Positions 1 through 8,995 of a stretch of DNA of 64,000 nucleotides are shown piece by piece. The DNA comes from Taxillus chinensis (Eukaryota; Streptophyta; Magnoliopsida; Santalales; Loranthaceae): contig CM042089.1 of NCBI GenBank assembly GCA_023512835.1, positions 49,871,004 through 49,935,003 of the forward strand. The letters are read 5' to 3'. The position numbers and the translations under genes were made by a program. The notes under the pieces were generated by a model. The model was not told the origin of the DNA. It searched no databases and was given only the letters and a program-made list of their open reading frames with translations. Position 1 is the first letter of the stretch. Every line of letters begins with the position of its first letter.

Positions 1-228
1 GATTTCTCACAAGTTGGTGATCAAAATCAACTTACATTTTGGTTGTTTAGGCTGTGAAATTTGAGAAATCAATTTGTTATGATTGTAGCGGAATCGGTGT
101 GATTCGGTCATTGTTTTGATTGAGAAGATTGTAATTGGGTAGTGAACCCAAGGGCGAGACCCTAAACTTGTATCGAGGCAGTGAGCCTTGGGTAGTGGTG
201 TCTTATCTAAATAACGTAGTAGAATTCT
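1..228 (+). repeat. Ty1/copia LTR fragment, copia D family
   Basis: This stretch matches, almost base for base, the internal part of the copia D LTRs near 24104-24340 and 32757-32990. The match includes the direct phrase gtgaacccaagggcgagacc and the end tcttat-c-taaat. It lacks the last ~220 bp of that LTR and then runs into reverse-transcriptase sequence on the minus strand. It is probably the edge of another copia D-family insertion lying left of the window, or a truncated LTR joined to copia B. The right boundary is accurate to about 20-40 bp. Confidence 0.8.
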
Positions 229-806
229 AGCATTTTTATGTTTTGAAAGTCGTGAGCAAGTAAAAACTCCGAGAGTGTGTCGTACTGTGCCCGGGAGCTT
301 GCTTCAACCCGTACAAGGCTTTCGTAGTTTGTAAACTAGATGTCCGGCCTTGGGTTCAATGAATCCTGGAGGTTGTTCTACATAAACCTCCTCTTGAAGA
401 TCTCCATTCAGAAATGCGCTCTTGACGTCCATTTGATAAACTATGAAGTTCTCATAAGATGCATACGCTAAAAACATTTCGATTGCCTTAAGTCTTGCTA
501 TCGGAACAAAGGTTTCGTCATAATTTATTCCTTTTTCTTGACGATAACCCTTCGCAGTCGGGCTTTGTTCGAATTATTATTCCATCCGTATCTAGTTTGT
601 TCGGAACACCCATTTAACACCTATGACTTGTTGAGACTTCGGCCTTGGTACTAATGTCCACACTTAATTCCTCTTGAATTGATTAAGGTCTTCTTGCCTG
701 ACATCTACCCGGTTGGAATCTTGAAGAGCTTCATCCACCACCTTTGGCTCTACTTGAGATAGAAAGCATGAGTAAAGACACATGTTGGAGGTGGTTGCTC
801 TTGTTC
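229..806 (-). pseudogene. Ty1/copia reverse transcriptase, truncated (copia B)
   Basis: Minus-strand translation in shifting frames shows hallmark RT segments of Ty1/copia: a GYRQE-type segment, DETF near 505-515, the stretch [12 protein letters not shown] near 410-445, and YGLKQAP near 300-320. This enzyme would copy element RNA into cDNA inside virus-like particles. The YVDD catalytic box and everything after it are absent, because the sequence breaks off at about 229 into a foreign LTR fragment. Several stops and frameshifts interrupt the rest. It is the direct continuation of the linker region at 807-1698. The homologous segment in copia C begins at 63671. Confidence 0.85.
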
Positions 807-1698
807 TTACACAACAGTAGGATCACCAATCACTTGATCTGAAGGGTGGTTTCTTGTCCAACCGTAGTTCTGCGCATGTGATGGTGGATCCTCAATAATT
901 TGAAGTTCACCCAGACTAGGTGGTTCGGGTTCGTCCGCTGGTTGAACTTCTTCCGGGTTAATTATTTCCGTATTAATGAGGTTTAGAAGTACTTGGTGGT
1001 TCTTCGGCACTGTTGCTTTCAATATTAACTGTCCGAAAGGACTTGAAGGTACTGGGAGTTTTGGATATCCGTAAGAATGTGTCCGGAGTTGAATGGAAGT
1101 CCACATCCGATTCATCCGTAGCATCATCCGTATCATTTCTTCATGCTTCATCGATGTTACGTGATTGGTCAGTGTGAGTGACGGAAGATTCATAAACTTT
1201 GAATAGTCGATGTTGTCATCCTTATCCTGCACATTAGAACTTGAAGAACAAACTTTTGACCAATCTAAGTTAGCTTCATCAAAAGTCACATGGATAGATT
1301 CTTCAACTTTAAAAAGTTTTCTATTGAAGATTTGATAAGCTTTCACTATGTAGTGAGTATCCGACAAATATCCCATCATCATATTTTGGTTCAAATTTAT
1401 TCCAGGATCCTTTGCCATTGTTCAGTACGTAGCAAGTACACCCAAAAGCTCGAAATGTGAAATTGAGGGCTTTCGTCCTCTCCACATCTCATAGGGTGTT
1501 TTCATGGTAAATTTATTTATTAGAGTTCTCTTCCGAACGTAGCGAGGCGGTGGACATAGGTTCAACCCATAGGCGAGAGGAAGCTTTGCCCCTACTAACA
1601 TAGATCTACCAGCCTCAAGTAAAGTGCGATTCTTACGCTCGGCTACCCCATTTTGTTGTGGAGTTCGGGCGCAGTAGAAGTCGTGTTGAATGCCCTAT
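807..1698 (-). pseudogene. Ty1/copia integrase C-terminus and RT linker (copia B)
   Basis: The minus strand holds a 203-codon open stretch (807-1418) encoding the poorly conserved region between integrase and RT. It includes IFNRKLFKVEESIHVTFDE, which copia C matches near 63100-63160. Upstream, at 1419-1698, lies the integrase segment with TPQQNG followed by AERKNRTL, the region around the catalytic glutamate. Stops separate the two. The reading is cut at 1698 by insertion of E1 and resumes at 10757. TPQQNG before the glutamate is a standard copia integrase signature, so the family is secure. The element cannot make an intact protein. Confidence 0.85.
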
Positions 1699-1866
1699 TG
1701 TAAGGACCCGTACCTTGAGTTAGTCGGTTTTGCCTCCGGAGTAGAGTTTTTCTAGATTTTGACCTAGTATTTGGACTCCAATGAATTCACGTGCAAAAGG
1801 AAAGATGCTTAGAATGATGTCCTCTATCTACCACGAAGTTTGGACCAAATGGACATGTATGTGAGG

Positions 1867-1997
1867 TGCACGTGATATGGGTCCAATTCACGTGCAAGTG
1901 TAATTGTCTTCCAAATGATGCAAGGAGGCTAGGGGTGAAGTTTGAGAGCATTTGGAGTTCATATGGAGTTGCACGTGAATTGGGAATTCACGTGCAA
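1867..1997 (+). promoter_or_regulatory. Two inverted G-box (CACGTG) modules in U3
   Basis: TGCACGTGA at 1867-1875 faces TCACGTGCA at 1888-1896. A second pair forms an exact inverted repeat: arm TTGCACGTGAATT (1969-1981), loop GGG, arm AATTCACGTGCAA (1985-1997). CACGTG is the G-box core bound by plant bZIP and bHLH factors, so a promoter or enhancer role is likely but inferred. A further GAATTCACGTGC lies upstream near 1784. Confidence 0.7.
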
Positions 1998-2125
1998 ATT
2001 GGCGTGCGACCATATTTTTGCATGGTTCCCTTGGTTTTGACATTCTAAGGAACTTTCTCCAAAGGACTATGTTGAAATTCCGAATATTTTGGTGTGTATG
2101 GATGTGGAAAGGTGGTAACTTGTGT

Positions 2126-2185
2126 GATCAAAACTACGTCGTTTTGATCCTGGGATTCACTTAATCAAAACTACGTCGTTTTGAT
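2126..2185 (+). promoter_or_regulatory. Tandem near-palindromes with ACGTC core, upstream of TATA
   Basis: GATCAAAAC-TACGTC-GTTTTGATC (2126-2149) and ATCAAAAC-TACGTC-GTTTTGAT (2164-2185) have perfect arms and an ACGT-containing centre. They lie 12-70 bp before the TATA box. All Tekay LTRs in the window keep both copies, and the Athila LTR carries one perfect version. A bZIP-type binding site is plausible but untested. Confidence 0.65.
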
Positions 2186-2197
2186 GTGGATGGTGTC

Positions 2198-2204
2198 TAT
2201 ATAA
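2198..2204 (+). promoter_or_regulatory. TATA box of the E1 5' LTR
   Basis: TATATAA in the context GTCTATATAAGGAGG. Equivalent boxes lie at 9494-9500 (E1 3' LTR), 49665-49671 and 56917-56923 (E2), 41607-41613 and 60070-60076 (E3), and 48184-48190 on the minus strand (solo LTR). Transcription (start of R) is expected about 30 bp downstream, just before the GA repeat. Confidence 0.75.
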
Positions 2205-2780
2205 GGAGGGCTTGAGTTTGAGTTTAGGGTTTGGTGTTCCTTTGCTGCAGCTCTTGCCCGAGAGAGAGAGAGAGAGAGCTAGAGAGAGAGAGGGAAGGGG
2301 GAGTTGCTGATTCTTTGCCGGAGCATCTTGCGTGGGGAGGACGAGCGTTTGGCGCGGGAGCAAGGAAGAGCTGCTTTAAGGTAGGGGTTCTTGTTCTTCC
2401 TAAACCCTCCTGTCCTAGGGTCCTAGGGCGGATTTCTGGGCCGTATCTGTTTATATATATATATGTAAATTCATATAGGTGTGATCTCTATATGAATGTT
2501 GGCCTTCAATGGCATTTTGGTGTGGTTCGTGATCTATATGCTATATGTTTGATGAAAAGCTTGTGTGAATATAGTTATGTGTATATGCCCTGCCAAGTGT
2601 TTGAAATTATGCCTGTGAGGCTGTGCATGTAATGTGTTTGTGGAAATGCCCGTGTGTTGGGTTTGTGGGCTTGTGGATATATGCATGCTAAGTGTTCGAG
2701 GTTATTCTGTGTGACTAAGCATACTTAGTGTTTGATGTTATGCCTGTATGGCCATGTGTCTTTGCGTGTTTGCTTGTACA

Positions 2781-2990
2781 CCCGGTGGCTGTGGAAGCCT
2801 GGGACTGTTTTGTGGAACCCGGTGGCTGTGGAAGCCCGGGACTGTTTTGTGGAACCCGGTGGTTGTGGAAGCCCGGATGCTTTTGTGGAACCCGGTGGTT
2901 GTGGAAGCCCGGGACCGTTTTTTGTGGAAACCCGGTGGGCTGTGGAAGCCCGGGACCGTTCTTGAAACCCGGTGGTGTGGAAGCCGGGAG
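2781..2990 (+). repeat. 37-bp minisatellite in the E1 5' LTR
   Basis: About six units start with CCCGGTGG at 2781, 2818, 2855, 2891, 2931 and 2968, a period close to 37 bp. The unit reads CCCGGTGGCTGTGGAAGCCC plus GGGACTGTTTTGTGGAA. The 3' LTR (10066-10274) and the E2 LTRs have the same array. E3 has only one such unit. Proline/cysteine-rich reading frames here are by-products of the repeat. Confidence 0.9.
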
Positions 2991-3475
2991 TGTTTATGTA
3001 CTAGCTCATGCATGGATCGTGTTTCTTTGTTATAGCCCGTAACTATACCTGGTGGGGTAATTGTATCACGACACGGCACTTGTACACAAGGCATGTAGAT
3101 GTTAGGTGCATGGGATGGGTTGGGAGACATGATCCTACTGAGCTGTGGTTGCTCACCCCTCCTACCATGTTGTTTTCTTTTCAGGGAACCTACAGGCGTT
3201 AGGCGGGACCCCGAGGTGGAAGACCCTAATTTATTTTATTGTTTATGTTATTTTATTATGGGAACCGATGTAACCCCAATGGGGATGAATCGAAAAGACT
3301 TTGTATTAAAGGCTGATTTATTTTGTGGGTCGCTTGATGGACTTTATCTTTCTTGAATGTGGTAAATGTTTAAATTGTTCGATACTTGGTTTGTATCCTA
3401 ACCCCTTTGCCCTCCGTGTGGGTAAAGGGGAGTCACGCTACCGGTTTCCTCGGGTTGGAAATCCGGGGCGTGACA

Positions 3476-3896
3476 ATATGGTATCGAGCATGGTCTAGTT
3501 GGCCTAGGGTAGTGGGCGGACTTGGTTATCTTGAGTCCTTTGGAGGAGCCTGGAGGGACATGCCCGATCAACATGGTCCTCTTTGAGCCTCCAAGGTGTA
3601 CTTAGGGTAGTCCAGTCTTGTGGTAGGATTTGCATGCATTGGCATTAGGGCACTAGTTGCATTTGTTGACATGTGTGAAGGATGTGCATAACATGATTAT
3701 GTGTGAACCGTGCAACTCGAATATTCTTGGACTGCTTTGGGTATGACTACAATGTGGGTGTCTTTGTGTGCAATGTGATTGATGCAGTGTATGTGTAATG
3801 CCATGTGTTAGTGAAATTGATCAGTGGGGTAGGGGTAGTGACGCGATAGATTATAAAATTGTTTTGACGTTGTGCTTCTTACTTCGTGTAGTAAGA
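3476..3896 (+). other. E1 leader with primer binding site
   Basis: Untranslated leader between LTR and gag. TGGTATCGAGC at 3479-3489 is the initiator tRNA-Met primer site; the expected form, seen in E3, is TGGTATCAGAGC. The missing base sits at a CAG. The rest (GTAGTGGGCGGAC..., GCATTGGCATTAGGGCAC) matches the leaders of E2 and E3 and has no coding signal. Confidence 0.85.
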
Positions 3897-5030
3897 ATGC
3901 CGCTGAGAAGAGTGACGCGTGCGTCCGGGGCGATGGCCGATGAGTCATCTGCCCATGAGGGTCGGGTGCGGGACCATCCGTTGGAGGGCATGCGTTATTG
4001 CGGCACAGCTGCAAGAAGGCATCCGGGCCGGAGGTACGAGAGCTACGGGAGGGACTCCGGCGGGACGTTCGGGAGGAGGTGCGCCGTGAGATGGCGGCAC
4101 GGCAGGGTGGTGCCACCACCACCACCACCAGTAGGAGAGCTGCCTCGTGAGCGTGAGAGTTCGCTGGGTGGTGTACCGACCCGTGCAGAGGATGACGTGG
4201 TGACACGGTTCCGAAAGGAACAACCTCCGCGATTTAAGGGGGGAGAAGACCCTGTGGTAGCTGAGCAGTGGTTGAGACAGATTGAGCATGTGTTCTCCTT
4301 TCTCCTGCCCAGGGAGGAGGATAAGGTGCGGCCCGGCAATTCGGCAGTTGGAGGGGGACGCTTTGGAGTGGTGGACGAGTGTTGCGGGGGAGCCGTGCGG
4401 TGCAACTCATGTTTTGGGAGGAGTTCTTGCAACTCTTCCAAGATGAGTTCTTCCCGGAATCGGTGAGATGGCAAAAGAGGGAAGAATTTGGCAGCTGGAA
4501 GCGAGGATCCAAGACGGTACCTGAATATGAGCGGGAGTTCCGGAGATTGAGTAGGTTTGCTCCTGAGACTGTGGTAAGGGAGGACATGAAGGCCCACAAG
4601 TTCACTCGGGTCTTAGGCCAGCCCTTAGGGAGAGGGTGGCGATTCTACGCTTGAAGACCTATGCCGAGGCCGTGGAGACGGCCCGTATAGGCCGAGGGAA
4701 CTGGATGATGGGAGGCAGGCCCATCGGGGCGCCGGTTGCAGAGTGGGCCTGATCGAGATCGGGGTCCAAGAGGCTCAAGACAGAGGAGAGGGATAGCAGT
4801 TCCTTCCGCAGCCAGGGACGAGACATTGGCGAACCCCGGGGAGGTCTAGCTTTGGCGGTGGCGACGCAGGCGGTCCGACAGGGGGTCTCCCCCCGGCGGT
4901 TATTCTTGTGGGGAGCAAGGCCACTTGAGAAAGGAGTGTCCAAAGAGAGACCGGAAATGCCATAGATGTGGACGAGAGGGCCATCCCGAGCCGAGTTTGC
5001 CGGAGTAGCAACAGGGAGTTGGAGGCATGA
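3897..5030 (+). pseudogene. Tekay gag (E1), frameshifted
   Basis: Gag forms the capsid of the virus-like particle and binds element RNA. The start ATG at 3897 opens MPLRRVTRAS, matching E2 (51317) and E3 (43315). A proline/threonine-rich linker follows, then the capsid core with FRKEQPPRFKGGEDP near 4210-4250, and segments around WEEFLQLFQDEFFPESVRWQKREEF (4410-4490, quoted from overlapping pieces). Near the end two CCHC zinc knuckles lie at about 4895-5010: one with CGEQGHLRKEC, then CHRCGREGH. At least four frame changes occur; the first falls within the N-terminal 40 codons. A short basic tail leads into protease. Confidence 0.9.
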
Positions 5031-5620
5031 CATCCAAGACAAGGAGTGATGCCGGTTTTCGTGCACCGGCCGAGAGACCAGCTCGTCGGTGGCGAGCCGG
5101 CCAGCGGGATCCGGTCGGACCCGACCTCGGGGAGGCCGGAGCGGCAGCAGACCGAGGCTGGAGGCAACCTTAGCGGGAAGCGTCCGGTGAGTGAGCCGAC
5201 TAGTGGCACGGGCCAAGGAAGGGTGTTTGCGGCTGGAGCGACATACCGGGAGGAGGCCGAGCTACCACCCCCACCACCGGAGGGTGGAGCAGGACCATCG
5301 GTGGTTAGAGGTACCCTCTTGATCTCCCGTACCTTAGCTTCTGTTCTTTTCGATACGGGTGCATCGTGTTCGTTTGTTCTTGAGCCTGTGATAGATAGTT
5401 TGGGGTTAGCTTTGTGTGGAGGCCGCGAGGCCCCTAGTTGTGGAGTCTCCGGTGGGAGGCATGATAGAGGTACGACGAGTGTGTTGTGACTTGTGTGTTA
5501 ACCATAGGAGAGGTGGAGCTGCGTTTTGACTTGCATGTGATGCCTTTGAGGGCGTTTGACCTGATCTTGGGTATGGATTGGCTTATGGCTTTCCAAGCCA
5601 AGATAGATTGTTATCGGCGG
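5031..5620 (+). pseudogene. Tekay aspartic protease (E1)
   Basis: The retropepsin-like protease would cut the gag-pol polyprotein. The catalytic triplet DTGAS is at 5352-5366, preceded by RGTLLISRTLASVLF as in the other Tekay copies. The C-terminal DLILGMDWL motif, typical of Ty3/gypsy proteases, lies near 5560-5588. The region before DTG (5046-5290) is a low-complexity linker rich in Glu, Gly and Pro. A frame change near 5486 separates the active site from the DLILGMDWL motif. It continues without an intergenic gap into reverse transcriptase. Confidence 0.9.
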
Positions 5621-5739
5621 CGTGTGTCCTTTGTGACACTGCGGGGACCTCTTGCACCCTGCAGGGGGAGTGGGATTGTGAGGCGAGTCGGGCCGGGCCG
5701 GTGTTGGACCGGTGGGGTGCCATTACCCACAAGGTTGGC

Positions 5740-6670
5740 AGCCCTGACCTTTCCTGAGGAGGGTAAGGCGGAAAGAGGGTGTGGCCCACTTGTTGTGGAC
5801 CAATTTCAGGATGTTTTTCCTGAGCGGTTGAGGAGTTTGCCACCTAAAAGGAGTGTGGAGTTCACCATCGAGTTGGTGCCGGGGACAGTCCGATTTCCCA
5901 AGTAGCGTATCGTATGGGGCCAGCCGAGCCGAGGGAGCTTCAAAGGCAAATTGAGGAGTTGGTGGGCCAGGGGTATATCGGACCAAGTACCTCACCTTGG
6001 GGTGCTCCGGTGCTCTTTGCTAAGAAGGCCGATGGCACGCTTCGTCTGCGCATCGACTACAGAAGCCGAGTCGGTGGTACCTGAAGAACAAGTACCCGTT
6101 GCCTCGGATAGATGACCTGTTTGACCAATTGAGTGGGGCCCGGTGGTTTTCCAAGATAGATTTACGGTCGGGGTATCACCGGCTCGGGGTTAGGGAGGAG
6201 GACATCCCTAAGACGGCTTTTCGGTGCGGTATGGGCATTATGAGTGGGTAGTGATGCCTTTCGGGCTCACTAATGCGCCAGCGATGTTCATGCATTTGAT
6301 GAACCAAGTCTTTGCCCCATACTTAGACTCGTTCGTGGTGGTGTTTATCGACGATATCTTGGTGTATTCCAAGACCGAAAAGGAGCACGTGGAGCACTTG
6401 GCAACAGTGTTGCAAACCTTGAGGGACCAGCATTGTTTGCTAAGTTTAGCAAGTGTGAGTTTTGGGCTGCAGGAGGTTCACTTTCTTGGCCATGTGGTGT
6501 CACTGAGGGAGTTAGGGTGGACCCGGCCAAGATTGAGGCCGTGGCATCGTGGGCAAGGCCAACCAACGTTTTTGAGATCCGTAGTTTTCTTGGCTTGGCG
6601 GGGTACTATCGTCGTTTTGTAGAGGGGTTCTCCCGTTTGGCGGCGCCTATGACAGCGTTGACTCGGAAGG
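5740..6670 (+). pseudogene. Tekay reverse transcriptase (E1)
   Basis: The RT copies element RNA into cDNA. FQDVFPE lies near 5802, then the [13 protein letters not shown] segment, the [21 protein letters not shown] region (about 5970-6040), the fingers, and the catalytic FIDDILVYS at 6344-6370 with both aspartates intact. The domain ends with [12 protein letters not shown] near 6580-6620. It is read in at least three frames. Breaks fall near 5890, 6060, 6230 and 6430, where E3 has an uninterrupted frame. In E1 and E2 the same base is missing at CGGTGCGGTATGG; E3 has GCAGGTATGG. Confidence 0.93.
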
Positions 6671-7270
6671 CGTGAAGTTTGAGTGGACGGACAAGTGCCG
6701 GCGGCGTTTGAGACTCTCAAAACCCGTTTGACCACCGCACCCGTGTTGAGGTTACCTCGGGAGGATATCCCATATGAAGTGTCTTGTGATGCGTCCGGGG
6801 TTGGTTTGGGGTGTGTGCTTATGCGGGAGCACGGTGTGGTAGCTTATGGGTCGAGGCAAGTGAAGCCTCATGAGCAGAATTATCCTACTCATGACCTTGA
6901 GTTAGCGGCTGTTATCTTCGCCCTGAAGAGTTGGCAGCACTACCTCTTGGGGGAAAAGTTTGTGGTGTTCTCGGATCACAAGAGCCTTCGAGACATCTTT
7001 ACTCGAAGGACTTGAATTTGAGGCAAAGGAGATGGGTGGAGTATTTGCAGACCTTTGATTTTACTCTTGCCTATACCCCGGGCAAGGGTAATGTTGTGGC
7101 TGATGCATTGAGCAGAAAAGGGAAAGCCGAGGTGGCCGTGAGAGAGTGGAAGCCGATGGAGCGATTGGCGACGTTGCAGCTGCAGCCCGTTGTTCGTGAT
7201 GGTGGGACAGTCCTGCGTCCTTTGGTGGTAGTGCCGAGTTGTACCAGCGCGTCCGGGAGGAACAGTGGGT
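6671..7270 (+). pseudogene. Tekay RNase H (E1)
   Basis: RNase H removes the RNA strand after cDNA synthesis. The fold begins with [15 protein letters not shown] near 6778-6822, which holds the first catalytic Asp. It continues through [19 protein letters not shown] (catalytic Glu region, 6880-6935) and FSDHKSL near 6970 (second Asp). The connection motif [16 protein letters not shown] lies near 7070-7115. The last open stretch runs to 7272 into the linker before integrase. Two frame changes (near 6675 and 7010) are visible relative to E3. Confidence 0.9.
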
Positions 7271-8393
7271 GACATTGAGTGTGAGGTTCTCCGTGCCCGT
7301 ATTGAGGCTGGGGAGCTATCCGGGGGGACTGGACAGAGGGTCCGGAGCATGAGTTGTCATTTCAGGGGCGGTTGGTAGTAGCTTCTTCCCTCAGGGATGA
7401 GGTGATGAGGGAGTTTCACCAATCTAGGGTTGCTGTGCATCCAGGGGGTACGAAGATGTACCATGCGCTTCGCAGACATTTTTGGTGGCCTGGGATGAAA
7501 CGCGATGTGGCTGCCTTTGTTTCGCGGTGCCTCACGTGTCAGCAGGTGGCGAGCATCGCGGCCGGCGGGCATGTTACGACCCTTGCCCATAGCGGAGTGG
7601 AAGTGGGACCATATCGCGATGGACTTTGTAGACCGGTCTTCCACCCACCACCGGGAGGAAGGACATGATTTGGGTGATTGTGGATCGACTCACAAAGTCG
7701 GCCCATTTTCTTCATTGTTCGCGAGCGGGACTCCATTGGGACTTTGAGTCATTGTACATGAACGAGATTGTGAGACCGCATGGGGTACCATCATCGGTTG
7801 TCTCGACCGGGATTCGAGGTTCACTTCCCGTTTGGGCCGGTTTGCGAGGAAGCTATGGGAACCAAGCTTCACTTGAGTACGACCTTTCACCCTGAGACGG
7901 ACGGTCGAGCGAGCGGACGAATCGGACCATGGAGGACATGTTACGGGCCTGTGTGTTAGATTTCGGGGGTTCGTGGGCAACTCACCTTCCTTTGGTGGAG
8001 TTTGCCTACAACAACGGCTAATCGGCATCCATTGGGATGGCTCCTTTTGAGGCGTTGTACGGACGGCCGTGTCGATCACCTTTGTGTTGGAGTGAGGTAG
8101 GAGAGGCAGCCCTCTTGGGGCCACGGTTGGTTCAAGAGGCTACCGAGAAGGTCAAGTTGATTCGTCGGCGTTTGTTGTCGGCTCGAGTCGGCAGAAATCT
8201 TATGCGGATCAGCGCGGCGACCTTTGGAGTTTTCTGTTGGTGATCATGTGTTCCTTCGTGTCTCTCCACGCCGTGGACATCGACGGTTTGGGCGAGGTTC
8301 CAAGCTATCTCCGCGGTTTATTGGCCCTTTTGAGATCTGGATCGTGTAGGGCCTGTAGCCTACCGGTTAGCGTTACCACCGCGGCCGAGTCGA
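7271..8393 (+). pseudogene. Tekay integrase (E1)
   Basis: Integrase joins cDNA to the host chromosome. The N-terminal HHCC zinc domain is visible: HPGGTKMYHALRRHFWWPGM, then CLTCQQV (about 7437-7550). The catalytic core opens with WDHIAMDFV near 7595-7625 (first Asp). It contains the DRDSRF-like region near 7808, here disrupted, and ends with GMAPFEALYGRPCRSPLCW (8034-8090). The C-terminal region includes the GPFEI segment near 8325. At least four frameshifts break it, all in stretches that read differently in E2. The chromodomain follows directly. Confidence 0.9.
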
Positions 8394-8666
8394 GTGCACA
8401 ACGTGTTTCACGTGTCCCGGTTGAGGAAGTATCACCCTGACCCCACTCACGTGATTGATTGGGGGACGTTGGACATTGAGGATGACATGTCCGTCATTGA
8501 GGCCCCTATTCGTATCCTCGATCGGCGAGAGAAGCTTTTGCGTGGTCGTCTTATTCCTTTGGTTCGCGTGGCGTGGCAGCACCGTGGCATTGAGGAGGAG
8601 ACATGGGAACGGGAGTCCGTGATGCGGGAGCAGCACCTGGACTTGTTCGAGGACGAACAATCTTAA
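8394..8666 (+). CDS. Chromodomain-bearing integrase C-terminus (E1)
   Basis: An uninterrupted 90-codon frame begins with HNVFHVSRLRKYHPDPTHVI, the usual link between integrase GPY/F region and chromodomain. It then runs IRILDRREKLLRG...IPLVRVAW...EEETWERE, the chromoviral chromodomain, and stops with EDEQS at 8666. Chromodomains of this clade (integrase tail of Tekay/Del) are thought to steer insertion to heterochromatin; that function is inferred from family knowledge. The Trp in VAWQH and ETWERE are retained; the first aromatic cage position is not obvious. The ATG at 8394 is internal to the polyprotein, not a true start. Confidence 0.88.
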   Translation: MHNVFHVSRLRKYHPDPTHVIDWGTLDIEDDMSVIEAPIRILDRREKLLRGRLIPLVRVAWQHRGIEEETWERESVMREQHLDLFEDEQS

Positions 8667-8995
8667 GCGTGGGAGGTGGGTGTTGGCCAAGGGATAGTGA
8701 TGTTTCCTTGTGATGTGTTTTCTTGTATTAGTTGATGTATTTGTATTGTCTTTTAAAGACATGTGTTCTTATTTGTGATGTGCTTTGAAATGTGTATTCG
8801 TGCCATGTGGACATGTGTTCTGTGCATTATTGTGGTTATGGATTATGGTGGTACTATTATGTCTTTGTTGTCTTTGTGTGTGGTGTATGACCCATTTGGG
8901 TGTTGTGGCTTGCCGGGTGGCAAATGGGTAGTTTGTGGTTGTTTTCCTCGTATGTCATTTCTTTTCGAGGACGAAAAGTCTTAAGGGGGAGAGGA
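8667..8995 (+). other. E1 3' spacer with polypurine tract and a duplicated tract
   Basis: After the stop lies TTAAGCGTGGGAGGTGG, then about 300 bp of T/G-rich sequence. A second, very similar block TTCGAGGACGAAAAGTCTTA then leads to the true polypurine tract AAGGGGGAGAGGA (8983-8995) next to the 3' LTR. The tract primes plus-strand DNA. The two FEDEQS/FEDEKS-like blocks look like a tandem duplication of the pol end. Confidence 0.8.

Larger units (their letters stand above)
1699..3475 (+). repeat. 5' LTR of E1
   Basis: It begins TGTAAGGACCCG and ends GTGACA, and matches 8996-10756 throughout. By layout, U3 holds paired G-boxes, two ACGTC palindromes and a TATA box at 2198. A GA microsatellite (about 2257-2293) follows within 60-90 bp. 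The remainder carries a degenerate 'tgtttg...ttatgcctgtg' periodicity and a 37-bp minisatellite. Differences between the two LTRs are concentrated at CTG/CAG sites. Confidence 0.95.

Noticed and set aside
1866..2048. A 60-codon open frame starting MHVIWVQFTCKCNC, repeated nearly unchanged at 9163, 49334 and 56586
   Set aside because: It lies in LTR U3 upstream of the TATA box. Its conservation is explained by LTR duplication and recent copying, and it spans the G-box palindromes. No sign of codon-level constraint.
2781..2990. Possible CRISPR-like array (37-bp repeats)
   Set aside because: Units are directly tandem with no unique spacers, and the context is a plant LTR.
2728..3042. Overlapping open frames rich in Pro, Gly, Trp and Cys (repeated GTRWLWKPG-type pattern)
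   Set aside because: Three frames are open at once because a 37-bp repeat without stops is read in each frame. Same at 10014, 50182 and 57434.
3808..4206. Long minus-strand frames opposite Tekay gag (also 43429-43854, 51271-52023, 51827-52924)
   Set aside because: They are antisense shadows of the GC-rich gag, without known motifs.
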